Shown: positions 1 through 13,100 of the stretch, piece by piece
Position numbering within the stretch: position 1 is the first letter of the stretch
How the letters are laid out: each line of letters begins with the position of its first letter
Source: Setoptus koraiensis
Lineage: Eukaryota; Arthropoda
Assembly: GCA_048013815.1 (NCBI GenBank)
Contig: CM106586.1
Span: 20,398,001 to 20,462,000, forward strand
Direction: 5' to 3'
Length of the DNA stretch: 64,000 nucleotides
Position numbers and translations under genes: made by a program
The notes under the pieces: generated by a model
What the model was told of the DNA's origin: nothing
The model's input: the letters and a program-made list of their open reading frames with translations, nothing else
Databases searched by the model: none

Positions 1-60
1 GAGCGATGTGTTTATGGCGAACAGGCAGCTGCCTGGGCGCTCACCGGACTCCGGCGACTG

Positions 61-133
61 CAGCCAACGACAGCGGCAACAACAGCAACGGCAACAACGG
101 CAACAACAACAACGGCAACAACAGCAACAGCGG
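61..133. repeat. CAA/CGG-type trinucleotide microsatellite
   Basis: Imperfect run of CAACAACGG and CAACAACAG units, read as Gln/Asn/Thr-rich peptides in different frames. No gene is supported here. Confidence 0.8.
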
Positions 134-581
134 ACGATTGCGGGCGAAGGCTTCGGGGGCGAGCGAGTCGCTCGCAGCGACCGGCCGGGAAGCGGCCGCA
201 AGCGGACGGGAGTTTTTTCAATATTATTAATCGTCGGCTTTGCGGCTCAGCGACTTGTGGCCGCTGCGGTGATTAGAGTATGGCACGCGGCGGCTCGCAA
301 TTGACAGCCGTTCGCTTCGCTCGCCCTTTCGCCGCTTCTCTCGCTCTCTCGCCCTTTTGCGGCTTCTCTGGCAGCTTCTCGTTGGAAGCCTCGCTTTCGA
401 AGCCGCTCGTCCGAAGCGGCAGGTGCTTGTGGACCGCGAATGGGATTGCGGCGCGTTCGCGCCAGCAAGCCTGCGTGTGCAACTTGTGTGCGATTCGGAA
501 TTGCGCTCGCCGGATTGGCGAGCCGAATTTGGCTGCCAAAGTGCGAATCGCCCGGCCGCGCGCTCCCGATCGCAACATGGT

Positions 582-652
582 CTAATCGCCGCACCGTCCA
601 ATCGCGGCGCCATCCAATCGCAGCGCCGTCCAATCGCAGCGCCGTCTAATCG
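582..652. repeat. Short tandem repeat, about 16 bp unit, 4 copies
   Basis: Successive copies of a unit like CAATCGCAGCGCCGTC, differing by one to three bases. Confidence 0.75.
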
Positions 653-777
653 AACGCATGCACCGAGCTCGGGATCCCGAGCTGAGTGCCCATAAGCCGT
701 TGGCCGGTGGCTGGGCCGTTCGGGCGGCCGGCGCTGCGCAAGCCGTTGTTTGTTCGCCGGCCGCAGCGGCAAGCCGA

Positions 778-818
778 CAGTGACAGTAACAGTAACAATG
801 ACGGTAACAGTAACAGTT
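778..818. repeat. ACAGTA-type hexanucleotide repeat
   Basis: Imperfect GACAGTAACAGTAACAATGACGGTAAC-like array with a 6 bp period. Confidence 0.7.
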
Positions 819-1371
819 ACGACAGAGGATACGCGACGCAGCAACAAGAACAATGAGCGCTGGCCGTTACGCAACAGTTGCAGTTGTTGCTGGCGGGCAA
901 CAGTTACAGTTGTTGTTGTCCGGCAACAAATGTTGCCGCATTTCGGCGGCCAGTCGCACCGTTCGGCGGAACAAGAGGAAGCAGACGCATGATAAATAAT
1001 GGACGCTCTTGCGGACGCTCTTGGTTCGTATTGCAGCGAGCCAACAATGCGCGGATCATGCATTCATGTAACATGAATCATATTTCTCGGATCAACAGCG
1101 ACAGCGACGGCGCAACCACGACAGTGCCGTTAATAAGCCCGGTTGCGCAACAAGCGCACTTATTATCACAACAGGCCAGACCGCAAGCGTCGCAGTCGCA
1201 TAATGGTCGCTGGGTTGCGTAACGGCGGGCGCACTTTGAGAGATGCTAATCGAATGACGACGTCAGCGGTGAGAGTGGCCCGGCTAATTGGCTGCAAGTT
1301 GCAACTGTCGCTCGCTCCCATCGCGCGATCTATCAACAATCAGAGATATCAATCAACTGCGACACTGGCGG

Positions 1372-1668
1372 CAGCAGCGACGACAACGACAGCAACGACA
1401 ACGACAACAACACCGACAACAACAACACCGACGACAACAACACCGACAGCGTCAGCAGGCTCGCCGCAGCGAACAGGTAGCTGCAGTGGCTGTCGCAGAT
1501 TGCATTTGTCAGCGAGTCTAATGAGCTCAGCTCGTTCGTTGGTTTGTTTGTTGCTGTTGTTGCTGTTGCTGTTGCTGTTGCTGTGGTTGTTGCTGTTGCT
1601 GTGGTTGCTGTTGCTGTTGCTGTTGTTGCTGTTGTTGCTTTTGTTGCTTTTGTTGCTGTTGTTGCAGT
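1372..1668. repeat. Paired CAA and TTG/CTG microsatellites
   Basis: A CAACGACAACAACACCG-type array at about 1372-1452 is followed at about 1540-1668 by a TTGCTGTTG array, close to its reverse complement. The two arms could pair imperfectly as a large hairpin. No coding function is supported. Confidence 0.75.
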
Positions 1669-2360
1669 TTGGCCGTTGCTGCGGCCGCCGGTCGCTAGCT
1701 GCGCCGAGCGGCCTCTCTCGACGGCGCTCTGTCCCACGCACTGGGCCGTGTGCTGCGATCAGCTGACGCGCACCAGTGCCCTCAGTGAGCGGCTGACGCA
1801 AATCGGCTGACGCAAATCAGCTGACAGTGACAGCCGCGCTGACAGCTGACAAATTGTGTCGCGTCACAGCAGCGGCTCAACATGTCACACATGCCACCAG
1901 ATATGGGGCTATTTGCATAATGACGGGCGACATGTCGCACTGGTTTCGCCCGTAATGCCCCGTAATGCCCGGTAACGCCGGCCAACGAAACTAATTAATA
2001 TCAGTTTGCAAAGAGTTGTACTTTTGAGCGGACCTGTATATTTTTTTCCACTAGCGCCGAGTGAAACTTGCCCAAATATTGCCAGTCGCCTCTCGACGTG
2101 AGACTGTCATGATGAGAGCGCCAGAGCGGGCATGCGAACGCATGAGAAAACTGGCCGCAAAAGCTGGCCAATTGCGCGTCGGCGACCGCCGAGCCATGGA
2201 CCGCCGGCCCATGCGATCTATGGGCCGCCGATGTCGACAGGTCGACAATTTGGCCGCGACTCGACCGTTATTTACTGCGCCAACTATAACAATAACTCAG
2301 CGAGCCAAGTGAGCCAATCATCATGCTAATGCGCCGTTGTTGTCCGACCAGCATGACGGG

Positions 2361-2460
2361 CGAGAAAAACGATGAGCGAGCGAGAGAAGCGACGAGCGAG
2401 CGAGAGAAGCGACGAGAGAGCGAGAAAAGCGACGAGAGAGCGAGAGAAACGATGAGAAAG
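2361..2460. repeat. GAGCGAGAGAAGCGAC tandem repeat
   Basis: About five imperfect copies of a purine-rich unit of roughly 20 bp (GAGCGAGCGAGAGAAGCGAC and variants). Confidence 0.75.
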
Positions 2461-2934
2461 AGATTTCAATTTGCTTACTATTATTAGTGAGCCGATTCGG
2501 CAAGTAGATGATTTAGATTTTTAATTTGCGAACGCAACTCTGCCCGGCCGCGCTCTGGCCAGCGCGCTCTAGTGGCCGCTCTGCGCCGGGCCGGGCCGGG
2601 CCGGTCAAGACTGACGGCCGGCAGTGCAACAATCGCACAATTGCGGCCCGCTCAATCGCGCCGGCCAAACAACAAAACAACAAATCACCTGTGTGTGGGT
2701 GATGCGATCATTTGCGTGAACTTTCGTCACGCTTCGTCCACAATGGAAAGTGCCCCACAGGCCGCCGACGGTAATTAAAAACTTGCCAAAAGCCGCGCAT
2801 CCGAACGGGCGGCTTCGAGCGGCCGCTTCGAACCGCTTCTGCTCCGCCGAGGCTTCTGGCGCAAACGAAGCCGGCGAGCGACAACGAGCAAGCCGGCCCG
2901 GCTGACCGATTTGACCGTCTCTATAGCGACCATT

Positions 2935-3022
2935 CTCATAGTGGCCGCTCTCGTAGTGGCCGCTCTCGTAGTGGCCGCTCTCATAGTGGCCGCTCTTGTA
3001 GTGACCGCTCTCGTAGTGACCG
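2935..3022. repeat. 15 bp tandem repeat TGGCCGCTCTCGTAG, 5-6 copies
   Basis: Successive 15 bp units differ mostly at one C/T or G/A position. Because the period is a multiple of three, the array stays open in several frames, which explains the long repetitive open frames over it. Confidence 0.85.
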
Positions 3023-4639
3023 GAGCCGGCCGCCGCCAACTAGGGCCACCGCAAGCGACCGTTTATGGCCCGCTGTTCGTAGCGAGCGAGCGGAACGAGG
3101 GGGCGAAACATAAGGATGCGCCGACGAGCAAATTAGCATGCGCTCGCCAGTGTGACTCTGGGCGATAAAAGAGCCAATAAGAACTCTTTTTATCGCCGGC
3201 TCCTTCTGGCGCGGTTCGCGGGTTCGCAGCCGGTTCGCGAGTTCGCAGCGAGTTCTCAGCGAGTTGGCGGCGAGTTGGCAGCGAGTTGGCAGCAGTTGGC
3301 AGCAGTTGGCAGCAGTTCGCGGCGGAGCGTTCTCACTGGCAGCGGGTCGTCATTATGTCACTGGTGCACACCATTTATCGCATGAGTCGCTATTATCGCT
3401 CGAATTCGGCGTTGCGTTTTGCGGCGCCATTCGGCCACCGGTTCGGCTCACCTGTGCGCGGCGCAACGATGCGCGAAATGTGCAAAATGCTGCTAAATGT
3501 AGCGCGTGGGAGTCCGGCCGGCACCGTTAGCGGTCATTTGTGGCGGCGGCGAGTGCGTGCCGGCGTGCTGTCTCAGTTTGGCGACGACATCCGAATATGA
3601 GATCCGAATATGAGATCCAAAAACGAGACCCGAAGACGCGACCCGGAGATGCGACCCAGAGAGCAGATTCGAAGCCGACGTTCGAAGCCGACATTCGAAG
3701 CCGCGATTCGAGCCGAGAGTGAAGTTCGAGCTGAGAGCCCTTACGTAACTCACACACGCTGCATGAGTCATCGCGGCGAGACGGTGGCCGGCATCACGAC
3801 AGCGACGACGCGAAACAGTTGTAATTGCTCATGATTGAGCCGTTCGCTGACAGGGCGCGCACTTGTCACGCGACCATTGTTTGTTTTGTGCTGTCTTGTT
3901 GATCTCGCCCTGTCCCGTCCCGTCCGCTCGTGTCCGCGCCGGTGCGCCCCGTCCGGGGGCATGGCCGGGCCAACACGGCCGCCACATGCCCGACAATCGG
4001 CCACTATTATTATACCATACATTGGTACAATAATAGTGGACATTATGCCAGTGGGCTGGACTGGGCGCTTTGCCCGGGCTCGACGGAACCGCGCGGACGG
4101 ACCGGCCGCCGCATTGCACTTGCACTTTGCAAGTTGTTATATTTGCGACTGGCGGACGTTTGTCGCAACCGACAACATGATCACATGTGCTCGCAAGTTG
4201 CCCGATGGTGGCCGGTATCCGCGCGGGATGCGTTCGCACATCGTTCAACAGCACTCGATTCGAGTGACCCGAGGCCGCGAGATGCGCCCTCGCCGCCAAT
4301 TCCCAGCCAACAAACGGTGGCGCAATACCGACATCTTGTGGCGGCCAGAGCGGCGACATCGCCGACGCCCGACAGCGCCGGCCCGACAGCGACGGGCCGG
4401 CCAGCAACGTCGCCAGAACAATAATGAGCGATTGCGTGAGCTGGCGCTGATTGCAACTGTTGCAATTGCATTAATCGTTGGCCCGGCCGACTGCGCAACC
4501 CATGCGGCATGCGGTAGGCACGGCAGCGGAGCGGCCGGATAACGCCATAATGCCGAGGCAACACGCTCACGCCACTTGCGGCCGCGGAGCGGCAAGTGGC
4601 CGGCGCTCGGTAGCCGCGGCAACCCCATCGCTTTCGTCA

Positions 4640-4715
4640 TTGTTCCCGCCGGCCGCTGATCTCGCCGGCCGCTGATCTCGCCGGCCGCTGATCTCGCCGG
4701 CCACTGATCTTGCCG
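4640..4715. repeat. 16 bp tandem repeat GCCGGCCGCTGATCTC, 4 copies
   Basis: Four near-identical copies containing the palindromic word GCCGGC; the last copy has CCACTGATCTT. No gene is associated. Confidence 0.85.
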
Positions 4716-5717
4716 GCGAACGGCCGGCGATCTCGACAGCGAACGAGCGGCGAACGGCCGGCGAGTTGGCGAAATCAGTTTGCGCCGCGGAGGCAATCGT
4801 GTGAGAACTGGACGAGAGCGCCACCAGGCGCACAGGTGAAGAAGCGCACGCATTGCGCAACGCTCTCGTTGGCCCGGGCTGCCATGATGAGGCGAGTGCG
4901 ATGCGCACACTCATTTCATCATCGTCGTATCATATTTTATCGCATGTTGCGCCAAACGCCAGACGATTTTTAGGGCTATTTTTAGCCGCTTCGGCCGCGG
5001 CTCAGATTTGTGGCCGCCGTTACACTTATAACACCATTCTAATTTTCTCTTGGTCAAGGTGATTAGTTGCAATTGGACAATTGGTCGTCGAGACGCCGCC
5101 GAGATGGCGGCCGATTGGCGCCTCCATCTTGCGAGCCGCCAGTGCCGGCCCACAGCGGCCAGTGAATTCCGCCAACTGGCCAACAGAGATCGGCCGCAGA
5201 AATCGGCCATTCAGAAGCCGCGAGAGTCTCCAATCAGAAATTTGACGGCGATGGGCAATAATTCAGAATGGTTCCAATTCGCACAAATTGCTATTTAATT
5301 GCAATGTGTGTGCAATTGGCGCCGTCTAGACCTGTCTAGACAATTGCGCCGTTTGTGATTTGCATCACAAACGGCTGCACAACTCATCACTCTCGCCGGT
5401 CACGGCCGGCCCGGCGCACCGCGAAGGCGCCTTGCGGCCGGGTCGCTGCTCGTGACTCGGGCCGCAATTAGCCGCATATTAGACGCAGGGCCGCTAATGA
5501 GTTTGCATGCGAAACAGCTTTGTTGGCCGGCCTGTCGGTGATCTCGCTGGCCAGCTTGTTGGCAAATTGCAAATTATTTGGAGCATCGGCGCGCGACCGT
5601 AATGGCCGAATTTGCATTTAGAACGCTTGTCGGCCGTCAGCTCGTCGGCTGGCCGGCGCGACCGCGCTCGCGAACCTTGTGCCGTCCCGGCGAGAGCCCG
5701 GCAGCGGTCGGCGCGTC

Positions 5718-5797
5718 GGTCGAGCCGCGGCGAAGCGCCGATCGAGCGCCCGCAGTCGGTCGAGCCGCGGAGAAGCGCCGATCGAGCGCCCGCAATC
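5718..5797. repeat. 40 bp tandem duplication
   Basis: Two direct copies of a 40 bp GC-rich unit beginning GGTCGAGCCGCGG, at 5718 and 5758, with only one or two mismatches. Confidence 0.85.
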
Positions 5798-6447
5798 GCG
5801 ATCGCGCCAGCTCGAAAGAGTTGCGCAACGAGTCGGGCGCCAAGCGACAGGCGAGCGAGTTTTGTCGGGAGTGTGCTGTCGGCGTGGCGCAGTTTGGCGT
5901 TTGGCCGGCGCCGCTAATTGCGTTGCGCCCTAATGCGAGCGACACCGCCGATCCGGCGATACTGGCGCGCATCGGCGGATCGCTATATCTGTCCATAAAT
6001 CGGCGCTTTATATACCATATATTGGCAGTGTATATAACATATATTTTATATTGGCGCGTCAACATTGGCGCAGCAAGACTGTCGAGCTCGGCCGGCGCCG
6101 GGCAATTGGCCGGCGATCGAGCGAGAGAGAGAGAGAGAGAGCGAGAGTCTCGTCGAGAGGAGATTGGCGCAACAGGTGATTGTTTTTGCGGCCAACTCGC
6201 CGTTTTGGGCAGCTTATTGCGGCGTTGGTAGCGGCGCCGGCCACTTGCATTTGCATATCGATTAGTATTTGTATCTGGTCGTATCGGGGCATCGATTGGC
6301 CGATGATATCATCGAGACGATGAGCCGACCATAAGCGGTTAACAGGTAACACAATCGCAATAGGTGGTGTTGCTATAAGCCGTGTTATTGATCTACATAA
6401 TCATTGTCTCTCGTTGGCAGATAAGCGGCCCTTTGCACTTGCCGTCG

Positions 6448-6528
6448 ATGCAACAGCAACGGCAACAACAACGGCAACAACAACGCCAACAACAACAACA
6501 ACAACAACGCCAACAACAACGCCAACAG
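6448..6528. repeat. CAA/CGG/CGC trinucleotide microsatellite
   Basis: Run of CAACAACGG and CAACAACGC units ending at a possible splice donor (CAG followed by gtgagt). Translation gives Gln/Arg repeats. The donor-like end makes an exon conceivable, but nothing else supports one. Confidence 0.75.
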
Positions 6529-6789
6529 GTGAGTGTCTGGCATGTCGGCGCTCACCTGTTGCATGTTGCGTCATATTAGAGCAAAAGTTGTCGATGGCCG
6601 CTGGTCGCTCGTCGGCCGGTCAGCGGCTGGCGAATTGTGATGTGATGTGGCATGAATGATGAGTATCATCAGAGAGTGTATTATGACAGACAATAATTTA
6701 GGCGAGCGCCGGCGCCACTTCTGTTGCGCAATGCGCCCGTTACGTCGTGTAATCTGCCCGTTATGTTGCGTAATCCTTGTCGCTCGTCG

Positions 6790-6850
6790 CTGTCCAACAG
6801 CAACAACCACAGCAACAGCAACAACCACAGCAACAGCAACAACGACGCCG
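6790..6850. repeat. CAACAACCACAG microsatellite
   Basis: Imperfect CAACAGCAACAACCACAG array of about 60 bp. No gene is supported. Confidence 0.7.
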
Positions 6851-8024
6851 TTGTTGTTTGCGACTATTTGCGGCAGTTCCGACAGACACCGCATACTCGC
6901 CGCACATCGATGCTCATGGGTGCCCGCCGACGGGACAAGAGCGCGCGACGTCCGCTCTCACTCGGCGGAACTCGCAACTTTGTCCGCTCATCTCGCCCGC
7001 TGTCCCGTCTGGCCAGTGTGTCCGGCCCGGCCGACGCACTCGAGCGATGGGGCCGCGTTCACTGTGCGCCCCGTTCCATTGTTTGCGTTCGGCCGACGAT
7101 CGTCATCAATTGGATCATCTCAGGTTTGGTTGCGTTCTAATCCACGGCGCTGTCGCGGGCGCTGTTGTCGGCGCTGTGGCCAATTGACCGTCTAAATTGT
7201 CTCGCTGCCACAGAGTGGCTGGCAGGCACATTTATGAGCGGTTACGCCATTACGCAACACACTGGCCATTACATTGGCTAACATGATGCCGGCCGGACAC
7301 TGGAGAGCGCCGGCTAATAGCGATCAGCAAACAACAAACAACAAATAACAAATAGCCAATAGCAACTACAATTGTGCGCTGTGATATCAATCAGCGCCCG
7401 ATCATGGCCGCAACTCTTTCGCTGAGTCGGCCCGTTGGCCACTCTCACTGCGCCGAGCCTTCGCTCGGCGTCGGACAAATAGGCTGACTCTTCGAGACAA
7501 CAGCACGGACATTGCAGCGGCCGGCTATTAGATGTTGGCGTTAGTCAACTGACGCGCTGACTGATAGTTCAACGAACTCACCTGTCCGAAGGCAAACCGG
7601 CGAGCACACAAACGTACCTCGGGGTGTCAATAATGCCAATCATCGCAAGCGGCCAGTTGCGTCATCGCACACACACACACACACTGGCCGTCGGACGGCG
7701 CAACTGGCCAATCACGGCACCCCCGTTGCTGTGGCCAGTGATTGGCCAACAGCAACACTTGTGCGTGTGTTATGCAAAAACAACAACAACAACAACACTT
7801 TTACTTTAACCCTATCGAGGCCTATCGATTGCGGCCCGACACTGTCGGGCCGGCGGTGTCGGGCCGGCAGTGTCTTATCGCCGCACAATGTCGCTCCTTA
7901 TCGCTGCACAATGTCGCTGCTCGCGACACTCGAGCGCTCTCTGGCGCAATCATATCCGCTCCGGCGAAACAAAAGACAACACAGCTAACCATTGATTCGT
8001 TCATTTTGCACCTATCGCCACCAG

Positions 8025-10074
8025 ACGGACCCTTCACAGTTTTTGTGCCAAGCAACGAGGCCCTGCGCAAGATCCCCGACGAAGAGCTGGACCTCATCAA
8101 GAACAATACCACCGCCCTGAAAGGTAAGCGCATCACACATTTCGACCTTTCCACAGCTCGACATTTTGACATTTCGACACTTTGACACTTGACATTTTGA
8201 CATTTTGTGAGCTGCGTCCCTTCGCTCGGCTCCTACGGCGGAGCTGCCCTCGATTGTGCCCTTCGGGTGCACCGTCGTGCACCGTCGTCTTTATGGTATC
8301 GCAGCGCTGGTGATACAATAAAAAACAACATCAACTCAGTGTCGCCCGTGAGTGCGCAGTCGCTTCCTTATGACTCACAAGTTATGAGCACTGTTGCGGT
8401 TGGCAGAGTGACCGGAAATCAGTTTGTTGCTTGTCAGTGCGCAGCGTTATTTTTTTATTTTTCTTTTTTTTGACGGGGGAAAGGCAGTTTGCGCCAATCG
8501 GAGCTGCACAAGTCAGTGATATACAATAATAACAGTGGTGGCAATAAACTAAAACTAGACCAAACTAAACTGAACTGACCTATCGAGGATGGCCCAACAA
8601 GTGGCTTGTGCGTCGCTGCTTGTGTTATCGCACGACTCACAGACTGTGAATCACAGTGATAACAGAGCGAAAATTTGCTACAAGTCGCGCACAGATAAGG
8701 CACTCACAAACCGGATAAAGTTGGGCCCGGTGGCACAGAATTGGCCCAAAGTTGGCCAAATTCGGCCGAATCGCCCAAAGTTGGGCCAAAGTGGCCTAAA
8801 GTTGCGCTAGAGTGGCCTAAAGTTGCGCCAAAGTGGCCTAAAGTTGGGCCAAAGCGGCGAGACGGCACACCAGATTGGATGCCGAGACGCGATTGTCATG
8901 CCGGTGATGGCGGCAATGGTGGCAGCAGACGGATTGGCGCTCTGTCATCTCAATTGGCTCACAAGGTAAACCTTGTCAGTTGGCCTGACAGCTTGGGCTG
9001 AACTTGTTGGCACGATCTTGAATTGACAATTGCACGCCAGCATCCCGTTGATCCGATTGTCGGCAGCCAGCGATCGCTGGACGGAGCGCCAAGATCAACA
9101 AGTGGCCGCACATGAGCGCCGCACATTGACGCCGTATTAGGCCGTATAAGAGGCCGAAGAGCGCGATTGGAGCTCGGCCCACGAGCCAACGAGCCCGACA
9201 GATGATGCAATAACATGACGGAGTCATTATTTTGGCAGCCTGTCGCCGGTAGTTCACCTGTTGGCCGCACCGCAATGGGCAGTGCGGTCGGCAGTGCGGT
9301 CGGCAGTGCGCGTCACATCCGGTGCCAGCATCGCTGGCCCAGCTACAGCAGGTGACCAACCGGAAGTGGGCAACCTTGATCCCATTGTGTTTGGGTGCGC
9401 GCGAGTGTGCGTGCACTAAAGGATTAAACATTCTTACGGCGACGCCGGCCGAGTTACTTTACAACTCATGTTCAGCTGGATATAACATGATACAACAGTT
9501 GGCGAGTAGGAAGTGCCCGTTACCGTTGGCCATAGTCGGCCAGCGGACGGCCCGACTGACACTGGTGGATTGAACTGATTCGAATCGTGAATTGATTCTT
9601 TATCGCTTTACAGCAGTGATTTTTGCATGCAATGTGCGATATTTGATGTTCTTGATCATGTGCGAATACGCAATATGGATCTGCCTTGTTGTTGATACTC
9701 ACACTTGTTGTCGGTCGCAAATTTGCACCGACGGCCCACGTCTACCGGCCGACACCGACGTGTTTATGGCCCCGTCGATAACGACAATCACACATTCGAG
9801 TTTGGATCCGAATTTGAATTTGAGTTTGGATCCGAATTTGAATTCGAAGCCGAATTTGAATTTGAATCCGAATTCGAATGCATTCGTCCCACTGTTACAT
9901 ATCCATACTCGTACTCTTTTATGGCGCCACAAGCGATTGACCGATCGACCGCGGCCCACTTTCGCCAGCCGACAGCATCAACCGGCATCCAGTGGCACTG
10001 ATTATTATTGTTGTCGCATTATTGTCGTATTTGCATTGGCTGCCCACAATTGTCGGCTCACAATTCGCCTGTCT

Positions 10075-10143
<69 letters not shown>

Positions 10144-13100
10144 GCGTGGGGCAAGCTAACAAGCGCATCAAATTGCACCTGTCGCTGGCGCTTGCAGTGT
10201 CAGATTAATGTCAGACGACATTAATCTGACAGCCACTAGTCGTCACCTGTCGATTGGCTGACAGTCGGTGTGACCAGTGTCGCACCTAACAAACCGACCG
10301 ACCGGCCATCATTGACCGCTCGCCACAAACCACTGACCAGCCTGAACAAATGTGACATTGGCCTGACAGTTGACACTCAGCTGACTGTCAGCCAACTGTC
10401 AGGCCAATTGTCAGCTGACTGTCAGGCTAATTGTCGAGCGCTGTCAGCTGGCATGGCGCGTTGTCAAGTTCACGCCATCGCATCAGCGGCCGTTTTGAAA
10501 GTGGCCCGTCAACAATATAAGCCGCGATTTCATTATAATGGCCACACAAGTAAGGGCAACAACAACAACGACATTATACTGTCAACATAAACAACCAACG
10601 ACAACAACAATTAACATGATATTGCTCCGCTTGTTCGCACTTGTTGCTGTTTGTCACAGGGCAAACCGGCGATCAACGTTAGCCAACGAACAGATGAGAT
10701 ATTTATTAGACAGTGTGTTTATTAGAGAATTGATGTCACCAAAATCAATTCTCTATCAAATTCCCGTTCAATTCAATCAGCTCGTGCTGCCACCTATCCG
10801 ACAATTGTCAGCTGACAAGTTGTTGTGACTACCACAAATTGCCGGCGAGACAAAACCAGCCAACTCTCACCTGTTGTCCAACTCGCATAATTTACTGTAA
10901 TTCATTGTTCAATGATTTACCCCTACAGAGGCCAGTTTGATTTCCGGCGCAATTTCGCACAAACTAGCACACTTGTGGCTCTAAACTTTGTTTGCATCGT
11001 TCCATTGGCCGCTTCGTTGCCGCTTCATTACCGCGACGGCGAGTTGCGTCATCTGACCATTTGACCAAACTGATCAAATTGAGCCCACGAGCCAGCATCA
11101 TAAGAGCCAAACGAGTGTTGCGAGAATGGAGTGTCTCGAGTTGAGAGTCTTGACAGTTTGAGGCCGCGAATGGTGCCACCTATCGACGAAAGCGAACAAA
11201 TAATAACAAGAGATAATAATTTTTCCACAGTGATTATCTCATTGGCGCCAGCCGATCAGCTGAATGTTATCCGTTATTTGCCGTGGGCTTGCATCGCAAC
11301 TAATGTTATGCTTTGTTTTATTCCCTCCTGTATCCACTACTACCGACTTGGACCACTTAACACAACAAACAAATGCACACATGACTTTATCACAAAACGT
11401 ATCATATTAATCACTTGCGATCCTTGTAAATTGACTTGCAATCTCGCGTAATGTTAATATTATTATTATTATTATGTAACTTGTTACCTGTTGGCTTGTT
11501 GATACATTGCCACTTATCACGTCTGGCCCACTGGCGCCTGACTACGCCTACCTGGTGTTGGAACAAACAACAAAAACAACAACCACTCAAATGTAACTAT
11601 TATTAATCCGGCGCGCTAACACCAATCTGCATAACAATCATCATGGCCATGTCATGGCTATTGCCAACCTATGGCGATGAATAATTGGTTACTCAAACCC
11701 TCATGTCGGTGATGACCCTTATCGGCGGACTCGAAACCAACAACGCCGCTCAAATAAACCTTGTCCGCTTGAAACGTATTAACTTATTAACGTAAAAATG
11801 GATAAATGGCCGAATGGCCGAATGAATGGCATAAATATTTGCAAATAAATGGAATAAATGAATGGATAAATGAATGGCCCAACGAACTGCTGCGAATGAA
11901 TGCAACTGAACTGCCAAACGGTAATGCAATGAAATGGTGGCGATATGACGGCTCAATGCTTGCCATGGTGTAATCTAATGAAATCAAACTACGCTATTGC
12001 GATCAAACGCAATCAAACCAAATCAAACGGACGGACCGGGCCGAACGGAACGCCAATTGTAAATGGACATTGCAATGAAACAACACCGACAACAACAACA
12101 CCGACAACAACAACACCGACACCGACAACAACAACAACAACATCGAAAACAACAACAACAACGACTGCGACGACGACGCGCCAATGAATGAGCAGAGTTT
12201 CTCATGTATCATGTGGTGAATGGTAGTTATTTTAGTCAAGATTTGAGAGACGGACAACAATTGGCAACTTTATTTGATAATAAACCACTACAAGTTGGTG
12301 TCAGAGTTGATGGATGCTCACGTAAGTAATGCCGTCTCGCCACTGACATGGTCAAGCGCCGGCTCATATCTGGCGCATTATTGCCCTCGTCGACATTACA
12401 TCACTCACTTAGGCCTTGTTGCAGCAACAAGCACGGCAACAACAACACCAGCAACAACAGCGGCAACAACCACTGTGGCACCATAATAGGCAACCTGTTG
12501 ATTTGAATTGAAATGATAGCGTCGTCTCGATTAAGCGTTCCGTCTTGAGCGCTATCTGTGAGAACGGCCAGCGAGGGGAGCTATGGCCGGCGAGATGGCC
12601 TATGGTTAATAATAGATGTCATTGGATAAACAACAACCATCGTTTCAACTAGAAAGAGATTTAATCACGGCCACTTGTGTGAATGCTCTCATGATCGCTC
12701 CATCATCATATCTGGCTGGCCAACATGATAAATTCAGTCCGTCCACTCAGACCCATGATTGCGTTTTGCATTTGTTTGCGCCGTGGTGGGCTTGATTAAA
12801 ACTTTCCGGCCAAGCTCGGCCCGCTTCCAGCTTGGCGTCTCGACAACAAGGTCTCGACAACAAGGTCTCGCTCGCATCTCGAATCGATCACGATCGCCAG
12901 TGTGCCATTTCACGGGCCACCATTTCGCGAGCACAAATGGCATGAATGGATGCTCTTTGCAGTTAATTAAACCGTCAGTTGTTGTCGCTGTTGACGCGGT
13001 TACACTGGTCAACACTGGTTGGTGTTGTTGTTGTTGTTGGCTTAAAACAACGACCTTTCGCCGCCGACGGGCCAACTGCGCTGAGAACTTCTCGCGGCCT

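Larger units (their letters stand above)
1..8024. other. GC-rich, repeat-dense region without a supportable gene
   Basis: This stretch is rich in GGCC, GCCGGC and CGGCG words and in short tandem repeats, listed separately. Open frames of 60-280 codons occur on both strands and often overlap one another. They translate into low-complexity Arg/Ala/Ser/Pro or repeat-derived sequence with no domain I recognise. The likely reason is that stop codons are scarce in such composition. The next supportable coding exon is the FAS1 exon at 8025, whose phase requires at least one further exon upstream. That exon could lie here or beyond the left edge, but I could not find it. Part of this stretch is therefore probably intron or 5' flank of the FAS1 gene. 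Confidence 0.6.
8124..12195 (+). other. Large repeat-rich intron of the FAS1 gene
   Basis: Donor GTAAGC at 8124 and acceptor GCAG ending at 12195 bound about 4.1 kb without a recognised exon. It holds a 9-10 bp GACATTTTGACATTTC-like array (8157-8209), an AAAGTTGGGCCAAAGTGGCCT array (about 8724-8860), a 24 bp minisatellite (9799-9877), a (TG)n run (10081-10141), an inverted repeat (10198-10231), clustered CTGTCAG/CTGACAG words (10190-10450), an AATGAATGG-type array (11790-11880) and a CAACACCGA array (12080-12165). Open frames inside are low-complexity or unrecognised. Confidence 0.7.

Noticed and set aside
12..1063. Overlapping open frames of 70-280 codons in the first kilobase on both strands
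   Set aside because: They arise from stop-poor GC-rich and trinucleotide-repeat sequence, overlap each other antisense, and show no domain.
1143..1801. Frame with a long Leu run (+) and its antisense Asn/Ser run (-)
   Set aside because: Both are readings of the CAA and TTG microsatellites. The Leu run is not a credible membrane segment.
9592..10224. 210-codon frame with a hydrophobic start
   Set aside because: It crosses a minisatellite and a (TG)n tract, which keep it open, and lies inside the FAS1 intron.
10616..10828. Signal-peptide-like start MILLRLFALVAVCH
   Set aside because: Short, in the FAS1 intron, no homologue recognised and no splice or poly(A) support.
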